Origin: Micrasema longulum
Taxonomy: Eukaryota; Arthropoda; Insecta; Trichoptera; Brachycentridae
Assembly (NCBI GenBank): GCA_022494885.1
Contig: JAGVSM010003687.1
Coordinates: forward strand, 1 to 64,000
Direction of reading: 5' to 3'
DNA: 64,000 nt
The notes beneath the pieces were generated by a model, which was not told the origin of the DNA, searched no databases, and saw only the letters and a list, made by a program, of their open reading frames with translations. A program made the translations under genes and the position numbers. Below are positions 33,144 through 43,600 of this stretch, piece by piece (the first letter of the stretch is position 1; each line of letters begins with the position of its first letter).

Positions 33144-33528
33144 ACACGCATATCTAAATATACAGGGTGGTGTTAAAACCCTGTCACATCCGAAACCACG
33201 AGGATCAGTATAGGCAATAAGACATATTAGCGTATTTAAAAAAATATTTAGAACAAAGAAAATTTTAAAAAATAAAATATTTTAAAAAAACAAATGGTTG
33301 TTTATTTTTTTAGCGGAGAAGTGAGGAAAGCGTGGCTCAGTATCAGATTCCCTCCTCGCTTCTCCCCTGCAGAAATAAGGAACCATTTGCTTTTTTCGAT
33401 GTTTTATTTTTTTAAATTTTATTCGTTCTAAAAAAAATTTTTTTATGTGCCAATATGTCTTCTTGCTCATACTGATCATCGTGGTTTCGGATGTGACGGG
33501 GTCTAATGAACATCCTGTACACGCATAT
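33144..33528. mobile_element. Foldback DNA element (long palindrome) with flanking direct repeat
   Basis: Arms from TACAGGGTGGTG (33,161) and, inverted, ATCCTGTA (33,519) are complementary over about 150 bases each: CCTGTCACATCCGAAACCAC pairs with GTGGTTTCGGATGTGACGGG, and AACAAATGGTTG with AACCATTTGC. The centre near 33,315-33,365 also folds (GGAGAAGTGAGGA with TCCTCGCTTCTCC). A 10-bp direct repeat ACACGCATAT occurs at 33,144-33,153 and 33,519-33,528. On the left it is separated from the arm by CTAAATA, so its status as a target-site duplication is uncertain. The whole element could form one hairpin. A minus-strand frame across it is incidental. Confidence 0.75.
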
Positions 33529-34158
33529 GATGGGTCTTTGTCATTTTTTTAAGTCGTAGTAAAATAAACACAATTAATTCTGGGTTTTTTTTAAAGACTG
33601 ATTTAAAGAACTTATAATAAGTATATCTAACATAGTATGACTTAACTCAAGTTTAATAAATTACCGCTTAGTTCATGCATCTATGTTAAATGTTCATATT
33701 ACATTACGGCGTCTATGTTTGTACGCACTTTAGTCAGGTACCATTAATAAGATAAGAAAGGTAAATGAATATATTTCCCTGTAACAGGAGCATGTTTCAG
33801 CTGCAGAACCACGACTTCTACTACGGACTTGTTTTCCATTAAGTTAAGACCTACCAATATCATTATCTTACATCACTGATCATTACAAACTATCCTTAAA
33901 CTTGTGTTACTTTCAGATCACTATCATAATGTTATCAATACTATAAAACCCAGAAAAAGGCGGTAAGTAAACAAATATACTAGCAGAATTGAGATATTTA
34001 TTTTCCAATATTTCGTACTAATAATAAATCTCATGCTACAAGATTATCGTAATAACGTGTACTGGTAAATCAGTTTTTCACTCAACTTCTTCAAATGCAA
34101 TATGTTTATTATTTTTAAATAGGAACAAATTTTAATAGACATTATTTTTAGACAAAAT
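33529..34158. other. No recognised gene
   Basis: AT-rich, nothing recognised. Confidence 0.3.
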
Positions 34159-34355
34159 CGGGTTGCGGTCCTGTGGCTAGTGTCTCGGACTCACGGACCA
34201 AAGGTCCGTGGTTCGAATCCCACTCTATCCCAACTCGATTCCATTTTCTAATAGTGAGTTATTTACAACTCGTTGAAAATGGCCCTAAAAATAAAATATT
34301 TGGGTAAATCATATCAAACACAAATATTTATTTTTTACAAAAAAAAAAAAAAAAA
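34159..34355 (+). mobile_element. SINE family B, best-preserved copy
   Basis: Head: GGGTTGCGGTCCTGTGGCTA with A-box-like GTGGCTAGTGTC, then B box GGTTCGAATCC at about 34,211. Body: CACTCTATCCCAACTCGATT, TAGTGAGTTATTTACAACTC and GTTGAAAATGGCCC. Tail: AATAAAATATTTGGGTAAA and a poly-A run of about 17. The family has at least six more copies or fragments in the window, on both strands. It depends on a LINE for mobility; the partner cannot be identified from tails alone. Confidence 0.8.
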
Positions 34356-34383
34356 TTATACAACCACTTACTGACTTTTCTAT

Positions 34384-34425
34384 GTTACCAGTTTTGAGAC
34401 GTGCCCGTCTCTTCGTCAGGACACC
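34384..34425 (-). ncRNA. Decayed hammerhead-ribozyme-like motif
   Basis: On the minus strand: CCTGACGA (consistent with CTGANGA), stem II GAGACG-GGCA-CGTCTC (6 bp), then AAAA where GAAA is expected, then AC-TG-GT as a minimal stem III and A at the cleavage site. Only one core base differs from consensus. Minimal stem III is characteristic of the hammerheads in Penelope-like elements. Self-cleavage is doubtful because of the G-to-A change. Confidence 0.45.
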
Positions 34426-34721
34426 AAATAAACCAACATGCAAAACCCACTATTATACTACACCTTCACCATAGTAGAACGTATTTTATTAGATTTACAA
34501 GAAGTACATCAACTATAAAAGGTTAAAATGTATTTTTATTCTAATGAGTTAGGCATGCCCATATTCTTCCCCTTGATACTATAAACCAGGTATTTAAATG
34601 ATTTTATTTTTTTTCAAATATTGAAAATATAAATTTATTCAAATACAAATTAATGACTCGTATGAAACTCACTTCATCCTAATTTCCATGCTGTATTTAA
34701 ATATTACAAAAAATGTATATA

Positions 34722-34976
34722 ATCAATAACAAATTACAACAGAGAAAGAAAACATTTTGAGAAGAAAATATGGAAGTCTAGGTATTTACAAGGCTTATGA
34801 CCTGCCATTAGCTGGTTTAAGTGGCCACTTTACACACTGTGTAACATTCACAGACTTTCCATATTCCCTCCTCAAAAATGTTTTCCCTCTCTGTTGCAAC
34901 ATATTTAGATATGAATAACTTCGGGAAATCCAGCCAGTCTGCAAGCATTTGGACAAACTCAAACATTATTGTATCT
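34722..34976 (-). repeat. Foldback/MITE family copy
   Basis: AACAAATTACAACAGAG on the left, TATGGAAGTCTAGGTATTTA, GGCTTATGACCTGCCATTAG, CTGGTTTAAGTGGCCACTTT, ACACACTGTGTAACATTCAC and, at the right, TTTGGACAAACTCAAACATT (the outer arm end). It is shorter than other copies because the AGCTCTTTAACTTC block is missing. Inner inverted repeats AATTACAACAGAGAAAG and CCCTCTCTGTTGCAAC can be aligned. Confidence 0.75.
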
Positions 34977-37900
34977 GTATATTTTTTTATTTTCTTTTAT
35001 TCAGGAAACATACAGTACAATTGCAAAGTTTAATATTTTACACAATTAGACTTAATTCTAACGGACCAGTGAAGTTTCCATATTAAAAAGCAATTATATG
35101 TAAGGTTAATTATGAAAGCATAAAAAAGAGAAGGAAAAAGAAAACATAAATGAAAGTTGTTTAAAAATTAAAATTTAAGTGAAAAAAAGATATTTTAAGG
35201 TTTGTAGTTTGTAGTGAGTATTTACAAATGGAAATAATATTAAAAATGAAGAAAATAAATGAAAACGTTTAACTTTCTTGCAATAATAAAAAATAAAAAT
35301 AATACATTAGCGTCAATCTTTTGATTTGATTTTTACAACACATTCCTTGGGTGATGAAGGTAAAATCCCTTATAAAACGAATTTTCAAAATTTTTATCGT
35401 TTTATTAAGAATAAAAATATTTATTTTTAAAATGCATTTTAGCTTAATCAAATACTTTTTATAAAATTATCTAACCTATAACAAGCCGTTTAGTTAGACA
35501 TTCTTATCCTATACTTAGATAAATGATCAATATTTTATCATGCATTTATATTTTAAGCGTTAAATAATCTTAGGCCGAAATCTTTTATAAGTGACAAGAA
35601 GTTTATTAGAAATGTGCATAACTAGAAATAGAATTAGGATAACGCTAGCACAAAAAACTCTACATAAAAGAGTTAAATTGTATTATGAGTTGCAGAAATA
35701 ACATTTATTATGAAGAATAAAAGAAAACTTGTTCAGTAAAAAAAAAGATTTTATTGACATTATAATAATGTAAATTTATAAATTATTATGCAACAAATTA
35801 ATTCTAAATATTAGTTGATATACCTACAAATGTAATATAAACTAACTGCAGATTATTTCTCTAATTTAAAAAATTAAATTCGTATGATATGCATAATTTA
35901 TTTGTAAATTCATTACATTACGGGAATTATTAATTACTAATAAAAACATCTTCATTTTTGTAAGGAACACCTGCGAATGGATGTGCATTGCACACCAGGT
36001 ACATCCTTGGATATAATTAAGGCTGTAGAGTTAATGCATTATGTTCTCCCTCCATTTAGCCATAACGAAGTCATTCTTTTTACACATCGAAATTTAAATG
36101 GATATCCTGGTGAATTTAAAAAATAATTGATAATGCTTTGTATTCAATTTGGATAAGTAACTAATTAATTAGCAAGTGGCGTAAAATACAAAACGTTTAA
36201 TGATTTTATATTAAAAATGTTATTCCACAAAGTAAATGTTAAGCGCTGTCTGGATAAAGAATCCATTGACCATGTGTTATTTGGATACCCCATTGAGAAT
36301 GCATATCTCCTTCATTTAAAAGTATGTATATCTATTCCTTTATATTCATCTCATGATCTTTCAGCGTTATCTCCAAATGTTATTTTGCATTTTAGTTTAT
36401 CATTCTAAATGACATTTTTATCTAAAAAAAAAAACAGTTTTATAAACAATTTATATATCACATCAATATAGCACAAATCATCTTCGTCGGAATGGATAAC
36501 CTAAAAAATACAATGAAAAGCAAATGATGAATCAGTAAATGATATATATAAATTTAAAATAAGACAAAATCTCAAAGGCTGTATTATTTTATTTAAAACT
36601 TGTTGATAAAATATTTTTTTAATACATCGCCTTTTTAATACCTACCATTAAAAGTTTAAAAAACATTAGCGTTCGTACTTGTTATCAAGGATAAATAAAT
36701 AAATAAACGCTTATACGTATGATAACTAAAGTATTTTTCATTTGAATATATCATAATGAAATATATCAAAATTTATTACTGTAGTTATGCTACATACGAA
36801 AAAAAATATAAATATTATACTGTTCCCTTAAAATGTCATTTTTTTATATATTTGTAAATAATTTACTCATCACACCATACATATTATATTTTACCCATTC
36901 ATCAGGTACTTGGTCCTATGCGCAGTTGTATTTTATCCATTCGTAACCAAGGGAATATAATATATCGCAACCACCAAAAAAAATAATAATTAATTCCCAT
37001 ATCTATACGACTTCCGAGACTTATACCGCATATCCAATTAAGCGGTAAAATAGTAACCCGGGAACATTAAAACAAAAATGTAATTTAAATGTTTCGCTTA
37101 TTGGAAAAATTTTCCAGTCGCCACAATATCGCAACTATTAAAGGGTAATTGTCCGGCGGCACGCATAGACTGAGGAGGAATTTAATCACTATAATAAATA
37201 GTAAATATTCTACCAAATCAACGGCCAACGAAGGGTATTAATATTTTACGGGCAGTAATCGCCTCGGAGAGAATTACTCATTCCGAATAGACAGAAGAGT
37301 ATTATAATCCTTTTGTCGTAAACTTTTAAGAAGCTCTTTATTTAAGAGTCTCACTGAAATCGAGACGTGGACTCAATTGTTCAGTTTTCTCAGCAAATGT
37401 AAGATTGAGTACGACTAAACTTTTCAAAATTAAAAATTTACACGTGTAGTCGTATTTAAAGTGTAGTACCTACATACAATTTTTTTTCTTCATTTATTTG
37501 TCAAGAGTAGTATTAATTACAAAATTATCAATAACATTTTTATAATATTATTTAATGAAATAAAAAATCAGTTTAAGTTAAAAAAGAAATTAAATTATAA
37601 AATGTCTAATTAGTTAAAACATTTTTAAGTTTTCATAATAATTCAGAACAAAATATTATGTTGTAAAATAATAATTCATAAAAACACTCTTTCATATCAA
37701 CGGTATTTTAAAACACAATAGGATTGTAAAATAATAATTAATAAAAACGTTATAAATGTAATTTTTAAAAAATACACCAACACAAAGTTATGTAATTTAT
37801 ACAAATATTCTAGAAAATAAATTAGTAAAAACATTTACGTGAAATGAAGCAACAGTAAATTATGTAGATACCCTAAATACATTTTTTTAAACATCTGATC

Positions 37901-38600
37901 GGAGGGTATAAATTGGATTCAAAGCCTTCCACTATCTGAAACAATTCAAATTCTAAATTTCTTATATTCCTCCGCAATAACAAATTGTATAGACGTTTTT
38001 TTTTAAATATACTATTATAAATTTATTGTTTGAATATTTAAATATGAGTTTCATGTACCTTTCCTGTTATTTTGAAATGTTGTACAAATGTTTTATACAA
38101 AATATTTTTTTAATGCAAAATTTATTTTAGTTTATTGTTTAGTGTCCTCAGCGCAATTACCCTCGTAAGGGTAGACTTTTTTGGTGTTTTTTAATTAAAG
38201 AAATTGAGTTCAAGGTACAATTTTTACGTAGGCATAGCCTAGGTCTTAGTTAAAATTACGAGTACAACTATACGATAACTTATACTTATACATTATCGAG
38301 TCTTTTTTTTAAATCAAAAACTTTGTTCCAAAAACGGAAAAAAATCTGATGTATGAAGCCTATGTAAAAACTAAAATATGTTATATGCAACTACTATAAG
38401 GAACAGGAAATCAAAATGACATTAAAAGACTACAAATACATAAAATAAAATATAAAAGGACCTCCCCTGTCTAAAAGCAACTAAAAAACTCTTTAAACAA
38501 ACTAAGCTATTACATATAATTTAATTCTTTAAACTAGAATCCTTAAAATTTATTCGTAAATTAGACACTGATGTTATTGTAGACGAAGAACTAAAACTTG
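34977..38600. other. 3.6 kb without recognised gene
   Basis: Very AT-rich. Longest frames (35,269-35,451 minus; 36,217-36,408 plus) lack motifs. ATTACCCTCGTAAGGGTAGA near 38,156 resembles the palindromic tail motif of the LINEs at 26.9 and 43.3 kb, so an old LINE end may lie there. No GC island is seen in this stretch except mildly at 37,020-37,270. Confidence 0.35.
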
Positions 38601-38604
38601 AAAA

Positions 38605-38830
38605 AATTGTAGTAAACATGGACACAATACGAAAATATCAGAAAACTATCATATGTACAACCTTCTAAAATGAGACAAGGACAGCCGAGACTAATAAACC
38701 GTGGACTGAAATTACACAATAAACTACCAGACAAAACTTAACTAAAGACTCAGACAACCTTTACGAAAGATGTTAAAAATATTATCATTAACAGTAGAAT
38801 GTGAATTTTAAAGTAAAAATATTTTATAAT
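38605..38830 (+). pseudogene. LINE ORF C-terminal fragment
   Basis: The plus strand encodes YVQPSKMRQGQPRLINRGLK then LHNKLPDKT, a stop, and VKNIIIN in the same frame. 'R...G.KLHNKLPD' is the standard ending of RT ORFs in several LINE clades. Several stops; no catalytic residues. It precedes a hammerhead-like motif and the R1/LOA-like element but is not part of it. Confidence 0.6.
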
Positions 38831-38945
38831 ATTGATGTTTTTTGTTGATATTTCTTGATAAAACTCCATAGTTAATGAATATGATAAAATAATAAATAAA
38901 CTTATCAATGAAACTTCTTGGTTTAGTTTTACTTTTTATTATTTT

Positions 38946-38987
38946 GACCAACGAGCGCTTTCGCCTAAGTAGGCATCTTCAAGACTG
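38946..38987 (-). ncRNA. Decayed hammerhead-ribozyme-like motif
   Basis: On the minus strand: CTTGAAGA (CTGANGA expected, one base off), stem II GCCTA-CT-TAGGC, then GAAA intact, then GCGCTCGTTGGTC where an ACG-CT-CGT stem III with T at the cleavage site would be expected; one extra G disturbs it. The phrase CGAAAGCGCTCGTTGG is close to hammerhead 3' parts in Penelope-type elements. It lies about 60 bases upstream of the LINE that follows, and in the opposite orientation. Confidence 0.4.
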
Positions 38988-39050
38988 GTGAATTGTTTAC
39001 AAGATTTACAGTTTTTATACTATTCTTAACATATTTTGGACACTTAACAT

Positions 39051-42014
39051 ATGACGACTCGGGTATCAAATGAGGGGATCCAAGTTATTGCCGACGGCGC
39101 GGTTAAAATAATTCAGTGGAATTTGGGCCGCTGCAAAGCGGCACAAGAAGAAGCATTCGCCAACAGGATGGAAGCCGATATACTGCTGCTTCAAGAACCC
39201 TACACGGGCAATTCTGGCAGAATTAAAACTTCAGGAGTTACTGTTTTTCAAACAGTGACATCTTCCAAGCCAATCTGCAAAGCAGCAGTGGTCTTTTGCA
39301 AATCCAATTTGTGTGGTATTTTGTTGAGTAAATTTAGTGATTCCAATACTACACTGGTGAGAATAGCCACAGAAGTCGGACCTGTTATTATTGGATCCAT
39401 ATATATTGAACCCAACTCTGACATCTCTCCAATCCTCAATAAGCTGAGACATCTCAAGACTAACAATATTCTTATTGGAGGAGACCTGAACGCTAAAAAC
39501 GTTTGGTGGGGTAGTACGAGAACAGATCGGAGAGGGGAAGAAGTTGCAGATTTTTTCTCGGAACTAAATCTGCATACCTTAAATAATGGCAATCAGCCTA
39601 CTTTCGATACCTACCGTGGAAACCGTCACTTAAATAGCGTTATTGACTTGACATTCTGTTCCACTAGCTTATTAGACAGTGTTGATAAATGGAAGGTGGA
39701 ACCCAACTTTAATCAACTCAGTGACCACAATCCTATTTCTTTCGAAATTTCTGCTAGAACATGGAACCCTACGGATTCAAAAACTGCCATTTATAATACC
39801 AAAAAAGCTAATTGGGAGAAATTTTCTAAAGACATAAAATGCCAACAAAGGATTCGAAAAATAACAAAAGAATCGTTTTCCGAATGTAAAAACACGCTTG
39901 ACTTGGAAACAAAAATTGCCAATTTGATGGACATATTAAGTGAATCGTGCAAGGCAAGCATACCAATTAGAAAACCTTATAAAAGGAAACCCTGCCCATG
40001 GTGGAGCGTCGAACTTGACAAGCTTAAAAAAATTGCGATAAAATGTAAACACAAGCTCCAGAACTCAGGAAGAATTAGAAGAGAGACAATAACACTTCCT
40101 GAGTATTTAAAAGCAAAACAAGATTACAAGAACGCTATAGAAAATGCCAAAACCGAGTCATGGAAAAGTTACTGCGCTTCACAAGACAGGGAAACAGCAT
40201 GGACTGCAATTCACAGAGTGCTGATTAAAGGAAGAAGGAACATCCCATTAGCTACCCTGAAAGACGGCAGCGAACATCTAGCATCGGCTGAGGAAACTGC
40301 CGAGCGACTACTACGGAAGTTTTTTCCAGACGATGATACGCAGCAAGAAACTCGAGAACAAATCGAAATCAAACGGATAGCAGAAGTAATACCTTATACT
40401 GATGACGATCCACTATTCACGGAAGAAGAGATAGAAGATATAATAACAAATATAAATTCGAGTAAGGCACCGGGAGAGGATCACTTCACCGCTGATATTT
40501 GCCTTCATTTTTTTAACGTGGATAGATCATTAGTAACAAGTTTGTATAATGCATGTCTTAGAATAAGTCATTTTCCAACTCGCTGGAAAATTGCAAAGAT
40601 CATAGTTATACCAAAACCAGGAAAGGATGACTTACAAGATATCAGATCCTACAGACCGATTGGCCTCATTTCAGTGTTTGGTAAGGTGCTGGAAAAATTG
40701 ATCATCAATAGAATAAACTGGAATTTTCATCGTCAAGGTAAGTTAAGTTCAAAACAATTTGGATTCACCCCTCAAAAATCTACGGAAGATGCTCTCAACG
40801 CTTCCGTCAAGATAATTAGAACGGCGCTGCATGATAAAAAAATATTAATAGCGATCTCACTCGACATCCGCGGAGCCTTCGATAATGCTTGGTGGCCATT
40901 CTTGATGTGCCAACTAAGTAGGAAAAGGTGCCCTCGAAACCTGTTTATGCTTGTAAAAAGTTACCATCACCAAAGAAGAGTTAAATTGTCACACTTTGAT
41001 GCTGCACTTGAGAAAATCACGACCAAGGGGTGTGTTCAGGGATCCTCATGTGGACCAAGTTTTTGGAACTACATTGTAGATGATGTCCTTCAGAAGGATT
41101 TAGGCCGTGGAGTCGAACTGACTGCATTTGCAGATGACCTCCTATTAATAGTTGTAGAAGACAAAATAAATGAACTCGTAAAGAAAACGGAAGATGCTCT
41201 AGAGATTATAACAAAATGGGGATTAAAAGCCAAACTAAATTTTGCTGAAGAAAAAACAAATGCAATGTTCATTTCTAGAAGAAAAGACCAGCAGCCCATC
41301 ATCCACATGAATGGAGTCCGGTTGGAATTCGTCGATCATTTTAAAGTTTTAGGTATAACCATAGACCGCCACCTGAATTGGTCTAAACATATTGACAATG
41401 TTTGTAAAAAAGCTGCGGCTATTACAAACAAACTTGTTCAGGCCGCTAAACCAACATGGGGTGCATCACCGGAGGTAATGCAGCAAATGTACGTAGGAGC
41501 GGTCGAGCCCCTGATTACATATGCTTCAAGTGTGTGGGTAGATGCGGTAAATAAAAAATATAACAGGAAGAAATTGGACTCCATTCAGAGACAAATTGCC
41601 ATCAGGTCTTGCAAGGGCTATAGAACAATCTCCTTGGTGTCTGCTCAGGTTCTTAGCGGCTTCATGCCACTCGACCTTAGAATCAAGGAGCTTGCAGAAG
41701 CTTATGAGGTCAAGAAGAGTCTCACTCTGCAAGACTTGCCAACTGACAGGTTTTATCAGGGAACCGGAAATTTTTTCTCCCTTCCTCATCCCGCGGAGCG
41801 ATACCAGATAGACTATGGATTCAATGACCAAACGCTGCCTGACATGAAAGAGAACGAATTGAGGATCTTCACTGATGGCAGTCTTTTAAATGGCAAAGTA
41901 GGTGCAGCATTTGTACCCTACGATGGCGTAAGAGAACTGCCTGCCAGGAAGTTTAAACTCGATCACTTTTGCTCAGTATTTCAGGCTGAAATATACGCTA
42001 TTAGGAATCTATAG
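39051..42014 (+). CDS. LINE ORF2 part 1: APE endonuclease, reverse transcriptase, start of RNase H
   Basis: The 987-codon frame has three enzymatic parts. (1) Apurinic-like endonuclease, residues 18-235: QWNLGRCKAAQ, LLLQEPY (E49), GDLNA (144-148) and SDHN (224-227), the metal-binding and catalytic positions that nick the target. (2) Reverse transcriptase, about 460-780: SYRPIGLISVFGKVLEKLI, LDIRGAFDNA (604), GCVQGSSCGP (660) and FADD (693-696). (3) RNase H start: FTDGS (D942) and QAEIYAI (E980). The frame then stops at 42,012 because of a one-base frameshift; the missing rest continues in the next frame. The start ATG 39,051 is the first in frame and precedes the nuclease by about 18 residues; the true ORF2 start may differ. 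Otherwise undamaged, hence a young insertion. R1-like or LOA-like clade; exact clade needs a tree. Confidence 0.9.
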   Translation: MTTRVSNEGIQVIADGAVKIIQWNLGRCKAAQEEAFANRMEADILLLQEPYTGNSGRIKTSGVTVFQTVTSSKPICKAAVVFCKSNLCGILLSKFSDSNTTLVRIATEVGPVIIGSIYIEPNSDISPILNKLRHLKTNNILIGGDLNAKNVWWGSTRTDRRGEEVADFFSELNLHTLNNGNQPTFDTYRGNRHLNSVIDLTFCSTSLLDSVDKWKVEPNFNQLSDHNPISFEISARTWNPTDSKTAIYNTKKANWEKFSKDIKCQQRIRKITKESFSECKNTLDLETKIANLMDILSESCKASIPIRKPYKRKPCPWWSVELDKLKKIAIKCKHKLQNSGRIRRETITLPEYLKAKQDYKNAIENAKTESWKSYCASQDRETAWTAIHRVLIKGRRNIPLATLKDGSEHLASAEETAERLLRKFFPDDDTQQETREQIEIKRIAEVIPYTDDDPLFTEEEIEDIITNINSSKAPGEDHFTADICLHFFNVDRSLVTSLYNACLRISHFPTRWKIAKIIVIPKPGKDDLQDIRSYRPIGLISVFGKVLEKLIINRINWNFHRQGKLSSKQFGFTPQKSTEDALNASVKIIRTALHDKKILIAISLDIRGAFDNAWWPFLMCQLSRKRCPRNLFMLVKSYHHQRRVKLSHFDAALEKITTKGCVQGSSCGPSFWNYIVDDVLQKDLGRGVELTAFADDLLLIVVEDKINELVKKTEDALEIITKWGLKAKLNFAEEKTNAMFISRRKDQQPIIHMNGVRLEFVDHFKVLGITIDRHLNWSKHIDNVCKKAAAITNKLVQAAKPTWGASPEVMQQMYVGAVEPLITYASSVWVDAVNKKYNRKKLDSIQRQIAIRSCKGYRTISLVSAQVLSGFMPLDLRIKELAEAYEVKKSLTLQDLPTDRFYQGTGNFFSLPHPAERYQIDYGFNDQTLPDMKENELRIFTDGSLLNGKVGAAFVPYDGVRELPARKFKLDHFCSVFQAEIYAIRNL

Positions 42015-42832
42015 CTTACGCTTTAAAAAAACCGCCTAATAGATGGAAACATATAACGATTTTGACAGACTGTAAATCATGTATTCACGCGATTGCGGAT
42101 CGTAATTCGGTGAACCCAATGGTCATGAGTATACGAACTGATATCCAGATATTAAAAAATCGATCGCAAAATGTGTACATTGGCTGGATTCGAGGACACT
42201 GCGGAATAATTGGCAATGAAAGAGCTGACGAAAAGGCTCGGAAAGCAACATTAAAAAAAACAGTTCCTGATTTTGCTGACTTCCCAATAAGTTTTGCTAA
42301 GAGAAAAATAAGAAGCAGAACTTTACAGCTCTGGAATGATCGCTATTCAGCAGAACCCACAGGAAAGGTAACAAAAATGTTTTTTCCATCTATTTACCAT
42401 GCTTTTGAATTTAGGAAACTGCAGCGTGCAGGATACGAACTCACACAAATCCTGACAGGACATGGCGGATTTATGAGTTATTTACACAGATTCAAAATAT
42501 CTGAGATCAACACTTGCCCATGCGATGATGTTACTCTCCAAGATGTCTCCCATCTATTGATGCATTGCCCCTTTTTTAGTCTGCAGAGAATGCAACTGGA
42601 GGCGCGATGCAGAAGTCTAAATGAGGATTTACACGACGTGCATGTAGTGATTAGTCACAGGGACTTGTCAAGAGAGGTATCATTATACATGACAGATATA
42701 GTGAAGGCAATAAAAGGTATCAATGATAGCAGGACACCAAATGCCGAACACTGTTCAGGTGGATCGGAGGATCTGTTGACGAATGGCAACGGTCCGCCTT
42801 CTTCTGACGAGTTTTCTGTCCTTACCTCTTGA
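42014..42832 (+). CDS. LINE ORF2 part 2: rest of RNase H and C-terminal zinc-knuckle-like tail
   Basis: This frame overlaps the stop of the preceding one; its first methionine is at 42,062, but codons from about 42,014 (AYALKKPPNRWKHITILTDC) clearly continue the same domain. LTDCKSC supplies the third acidic RNase H residue, and GWIRGHCGIIGNERADEKAR supplies His and the final Asp. The RNase H motif set is therefore complete across the two frames. Further on, TCPCDDVTLQDVSHLLMHCP has C-x-C ... H-x4-C spacing as at the C-terminus of R1/I-type ORF2 proteins, probably binding nucleic acid. The ORF ends 42,832. A single-base change near 42,005-42,012 separates the parts, so this copy is probably dead unless translational frameshifting occurs, for which I see no slippery site. 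Confidence 0.85.
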   Translation, partial: AYALKKPPNRWKHITILTDCKSCIHAIADRNSVNPMVMSIRTDIQILKNRSQNVYIGWIRGHCGIIGNERADEKARKATLKKTVPDFADFPISFAKRKIRSRTLQLWNDRYSAEPTGKVTKMFFPSIYHAFEFRKLQRAGYELTQILTGHGGFMSYLHRFKISEINTCPCDDVTLQDVSHLLMHCPFFSLQRMQLEARCRSLNEDLHDVHVVISHRDLSREVSLYMTDIVKAIKGINDSRTPNAEHCSGGSEDLLTNGNGPPSSDEFSVLTS

Positions 42833-42900
42833 AACAGGTCACAGCCGAGACATCTTACTGATCCTTTTATAAAGTGACGAAATAAAGTTTTTCAGTAAAG

Positions 42901-43322
42901 TAAATATTTTTAAGTAAACAAGTTAATGGCTGTCGCTTTGAAGTGTATATTAACCTTGTACATTGCAAGCAAGGTATTGAATAATGCAACTTCATATATA
43001 AAAAAATAAAAAAAACATATTTTGGAGATAAGATCAAATAAGTATTTTAACAGGGGACAGAAACATAAATATTTACAACTAGTTTGCTAAACAGTTCATT
43101 TTTGGGAGTTTTTGGACTGAGATTGGGATTAAGCTTTTACTATTTTAAAGGTGGGAAAAGAACACATGGCGAAATACAACAGAGTGGAGAATACACATTT
43201 TAACAGATAAAGTAAGCACAATACTTGATTTTTGACAGGGAAGTTTACATAGCTATATATGAATGACGAATGTATGTAACCCGTAAGGGTTTATCAATAA
43301 AAAAATAAAAAATTAAAAAATA
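42901..43322 (+). other. A-rich end(s), probable LINE 3' tail
   Basis: AAAAAAATAAAAAAAACAT at about 43,001-43,020 is a candidate poly-A end of the preceding LINE. A second end lies at 43,278-43,322: AACCCGTAAGGGTTTATCAA followed by A-rich sequence, matching in palindromic form the tail on the minus strand at 26,940-26,960. Whether these are one or two insertions is unclear. Confidence 0.4.
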
Positions 43323-43379
43323 AGAGGTTACTTGCCTTATCGACATAGAACACAGAACTATCCGTGTGTAAGTGTAAGA

Positions 43380-43600
43380 TGCGCCTTGGTCCGTATCAGG
43401 AAAGAGAAGAATCTACTGCACGTGTGATGCAACGATAATAACAATAATTGTACGCGGATATGTTTTACTACCCCTCGTGGTACGATTCCCGAGATCTGAT
43501 AACTCCCGAGACAGCGAAGTTGGGAGTGTGCGAGATATGATTGCATGCACTTATCGCAACGGGAAAGAGAAGCGCCCGCGCTCTTTTTGTATGCACTTCT
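43380..43600. promoter_or_regulatory. GC-richer island
   Basis: CTACCCCTCGTGGTACGATT, CCCGAGATCTGATAACTCC, TTGGGAGTGTGCGAGATATG, CTTATCGCAACGGG and GAAGCGCCCGCGCTC. It has GATA-type sites (GATAAC, TTATCG). Frames crossing it on both strands lack domains. Confidence 0.22.

Larger units (their letters stand above)
39040..42900 (+). mobile_element. R1/LOA-group non-LTR retrotransposon, nearly complete ORF2
   Basis: The span holds the ORF2 of a non-LTR element (endonuclease, RT, RNase H, zinc knuckle; 39,051-42,832 with one frameshift) and a short 3' region with AATAAA at 42,881. The 5' end is uncertain: no ORF1/gag with zinc knuckles precedes, so the copy is probably 5'-truncated just at the start of ORF2. 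The A-rich end expected for the 3' terminus is not sharply defined, and candidate ends are near 42,890 and 43,010. RNase H next to APE-type endonuclease points to the R1/LOA/I group rather than Jockey, CR1 or RTE. Site-specific insertion (as R1 in 28S rDNA) is not supported because no rDNA flanks it. Confidence 0.8.

Noticed and set aside
38946..38987. Reading this motif as the 5' UTR/ribozyme of the LINE that follows
   Set aside because: R2/RTE-type elements carry HDV-like ribozymes, not this layout; the motif is on the opposite strand to the LINE.
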